From positions 186,001 through 250,000 of the forward strand of contig NZ_FNKO01000001.1 of the NCBI RefSeq assembly GCF_900100925.1: a stretch of DNA of 64,000 nucleotides, written 5' to 3'. Shown one piece after another: positions 63,461-64,000 of the stretch; the stretch's first letter is position 1; each line of letters begins with the position of its first letter. A program made the translations under genes and the position numbers. The notes under the pieces are model-generated. The model was given only the letters and a program-made list of their open reading frames with translations, did no database searches and had not been told where the DNA came from. This DNA comes from Actinopolyspora saharensis. GTDB lineage: Bacteria; Actinomycetota; Actinomycetes; Mycobacteriales; Pseudonocardiaceae.

Positions 63461-64000
63461 GTGAGTGAGGGGCTGTTCGACACCGGTTCGTTCGACGACC
63501 GGCTTCTCGATGACGGGTTGTTCGGAAACGACGCCGAGGAGCGCGCGGAGCAACGGCTCGCCGACAACGCGCCGTTGGCCGTGCGGATGCGTCCGCGGAA
63601 CCTGGACGAGGTGATCGGGCAGGACCACCTGCTCGGCCCCGGAGCTCCGCTGCGTCGGCTGGTCGAGGGGGCCGCTCCGGCCTCCGTGCTGCTGCACGGG
63701 CCGCCCGGCACGGGCAAGACGACCCTGGCCGGGCTGGTCTCGCAGGCGACCGGGCGCAGGTTCGTCGCGCTGTCCGCCCTGTCCGCGGGCGTGAAGGAGG
63801 TCCGCGGCGTGATCGAGGAGGCGCGGCGCAGGCTGGGGCACTCCGGGGAGGCCACCGTCCTGTTCATCGACGAGGTGCACCGCTTCTCCAAGACCCAGCA
63901 GGACGCGCTGCTCTCCGCGGTGGAGGACCGCACCGTGCTGCTGGTGGCGGCTACCACCGAGAACCCGTCGTTCTCCGTGGTCTCGCCGCTGCTGTCCCGC
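63461..64000 (+). CDS. rarA: Replication-associated recombination ATPase RarA, 5' part
   Basis: This AAA+ ATPase of the RarA/MgsA/WRNIP1 family acts at stalled replication forks; 180 codons are visible and the rest lies beyond the window. [23 protein letters not shown] is the family start. Walker [10 protein letters not shown] is at about 80-88, Walker [19 protein letters not shown] at about 134-151, and sensor 1 [17 protein letters not shown] ends the visible part. The N-terminal 30 residues repeat a Leu-Phe-Asp-acid pattern ([18 protein letters not shown]). GTG at 63461 has AAGG just upstream. Confidence 0.95.
   Translation, partial: MSEGLFDTGSFDDRLLDDGLFGNDAEERAEQRLADNAPLAVRMRPRNLDEVIGQDHLLGPGAPLRRLVEGAAPASVLLHGPPGTGKTTLAGLVSQATGRRFVALSALSAGVKEVRGVIEEARRRLGHSGEATVLFIDEVHRFSKTQQDALLSAVEDRTVLLVAATTENPSFSVVSPLLSR

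Noticed and set aside
57010..63880. Antisense frames of roughly 700-830 codons opposite aspS and the SulP/rarA region
   Set aside because: They cross intergenic regions and several gene ends, with no family-like motif.

Overview
The window is a contiguous piece of a high-GC actinobacterial chromosome. GTG and TTG starts are common, genes are densely packed and third codon positions are almost always G or C. Gene order from pdxS through ruvCAB, yajC-secDF, relA, ppiB, hisS and aspS to rarA follows the mycobacterial/pseudonocardial backbone. An SsgB-like protein, a 10-methyl fatty acid pair, a PucR-type proline regulator and DUF574 and DUF5753 family genes point to a sporulating Pseudonocardiales member, perhaps related to Saccharopolyspora or Actinopolyspora. 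That placement is inference. No prophage, insertion sequence, CRISPR array or biosynthetic gene cluster is visible.

Layout. 0-9.4 kb: assorted metabolic genes (Gfo/Idh oxidoreductase, DUF952-cupin fusion, 2-hydroxyacid dehydrogenase, F420-type LLM oxidoreductase, holin-like membrane protein, L-2-hydroxyglutarate oxidase, DUF418 membrane protein). 9.4-11.7 kb: tRNA-Val(CAC), a PGPGW membrane protein, a long leader and ssgB, then a tRNA-Gly/Cys/Val cluster. 11.8-18.3 kb: a deaminase, the proline-to-glutamate module (pruA and putB, divergent from a PruC-like activator) and an adenylate cyclase. 18.4-22.7 kb: the tmsA/tmsB pair for 10-methyl fatty acids, convergent with a lipase-maturation-factor-like membrane protein. 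23-27.9 kb: fprA under a probable iron box, then a DUF574 methyltransferase paired with a GGDEF/degenerate-EAL protein. 28-32.2 kb: thrS, a HIT-family protein, yceI and a CDP-alcohol phosphatidyltransferase. 32.2-38.4 kb: an XRE/DUF5753 gene remnant, then pdxS and pdxT separated by an AzlC/AzlD exporter, its divergent XRE-cupin regulator and an amino acid permease, then yebC. 39.9-47 kb: ruvCAB behind a LexA box, then yajC-secD-secF. 47.4-53.9 kb: relA, ppiB, an MBL hydrolase and hisS. 54-64 kb: a YibE/F protein, an XRE regulator, aspS, a phosphotransferase-like protein, a SulP transporter and the start of rarA.

How the genes work together. PruA and PutB form a two-enzyme proline catabolic route controlled by the adjacent PruC-like protein. 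TmsB and TmsA should act in sequence on oleoyl chains. RuvCAB is a complete SOS-regulated Holliday-junction machine. YajC-SecD-SecF assist the Sec translocon. PdxS and PdxT form PLP synthase although their genes are physically separated.

Most unusual points: an elastin-like VPGQG repeat inside SecD; a consensus-like iron box in front of fprA; a transport cassette between pdxS and pdxT with its own palindromic operator; degenerate repeats between ruvB and yajC; paired inverted repeats in front of the methyltransferase/GGDEF operon; and small ORFs in the ssgB leader. I did not find a clear new multi-gene defence or biosynthetic system. The strongest leads are these regulatory and repeat structures.
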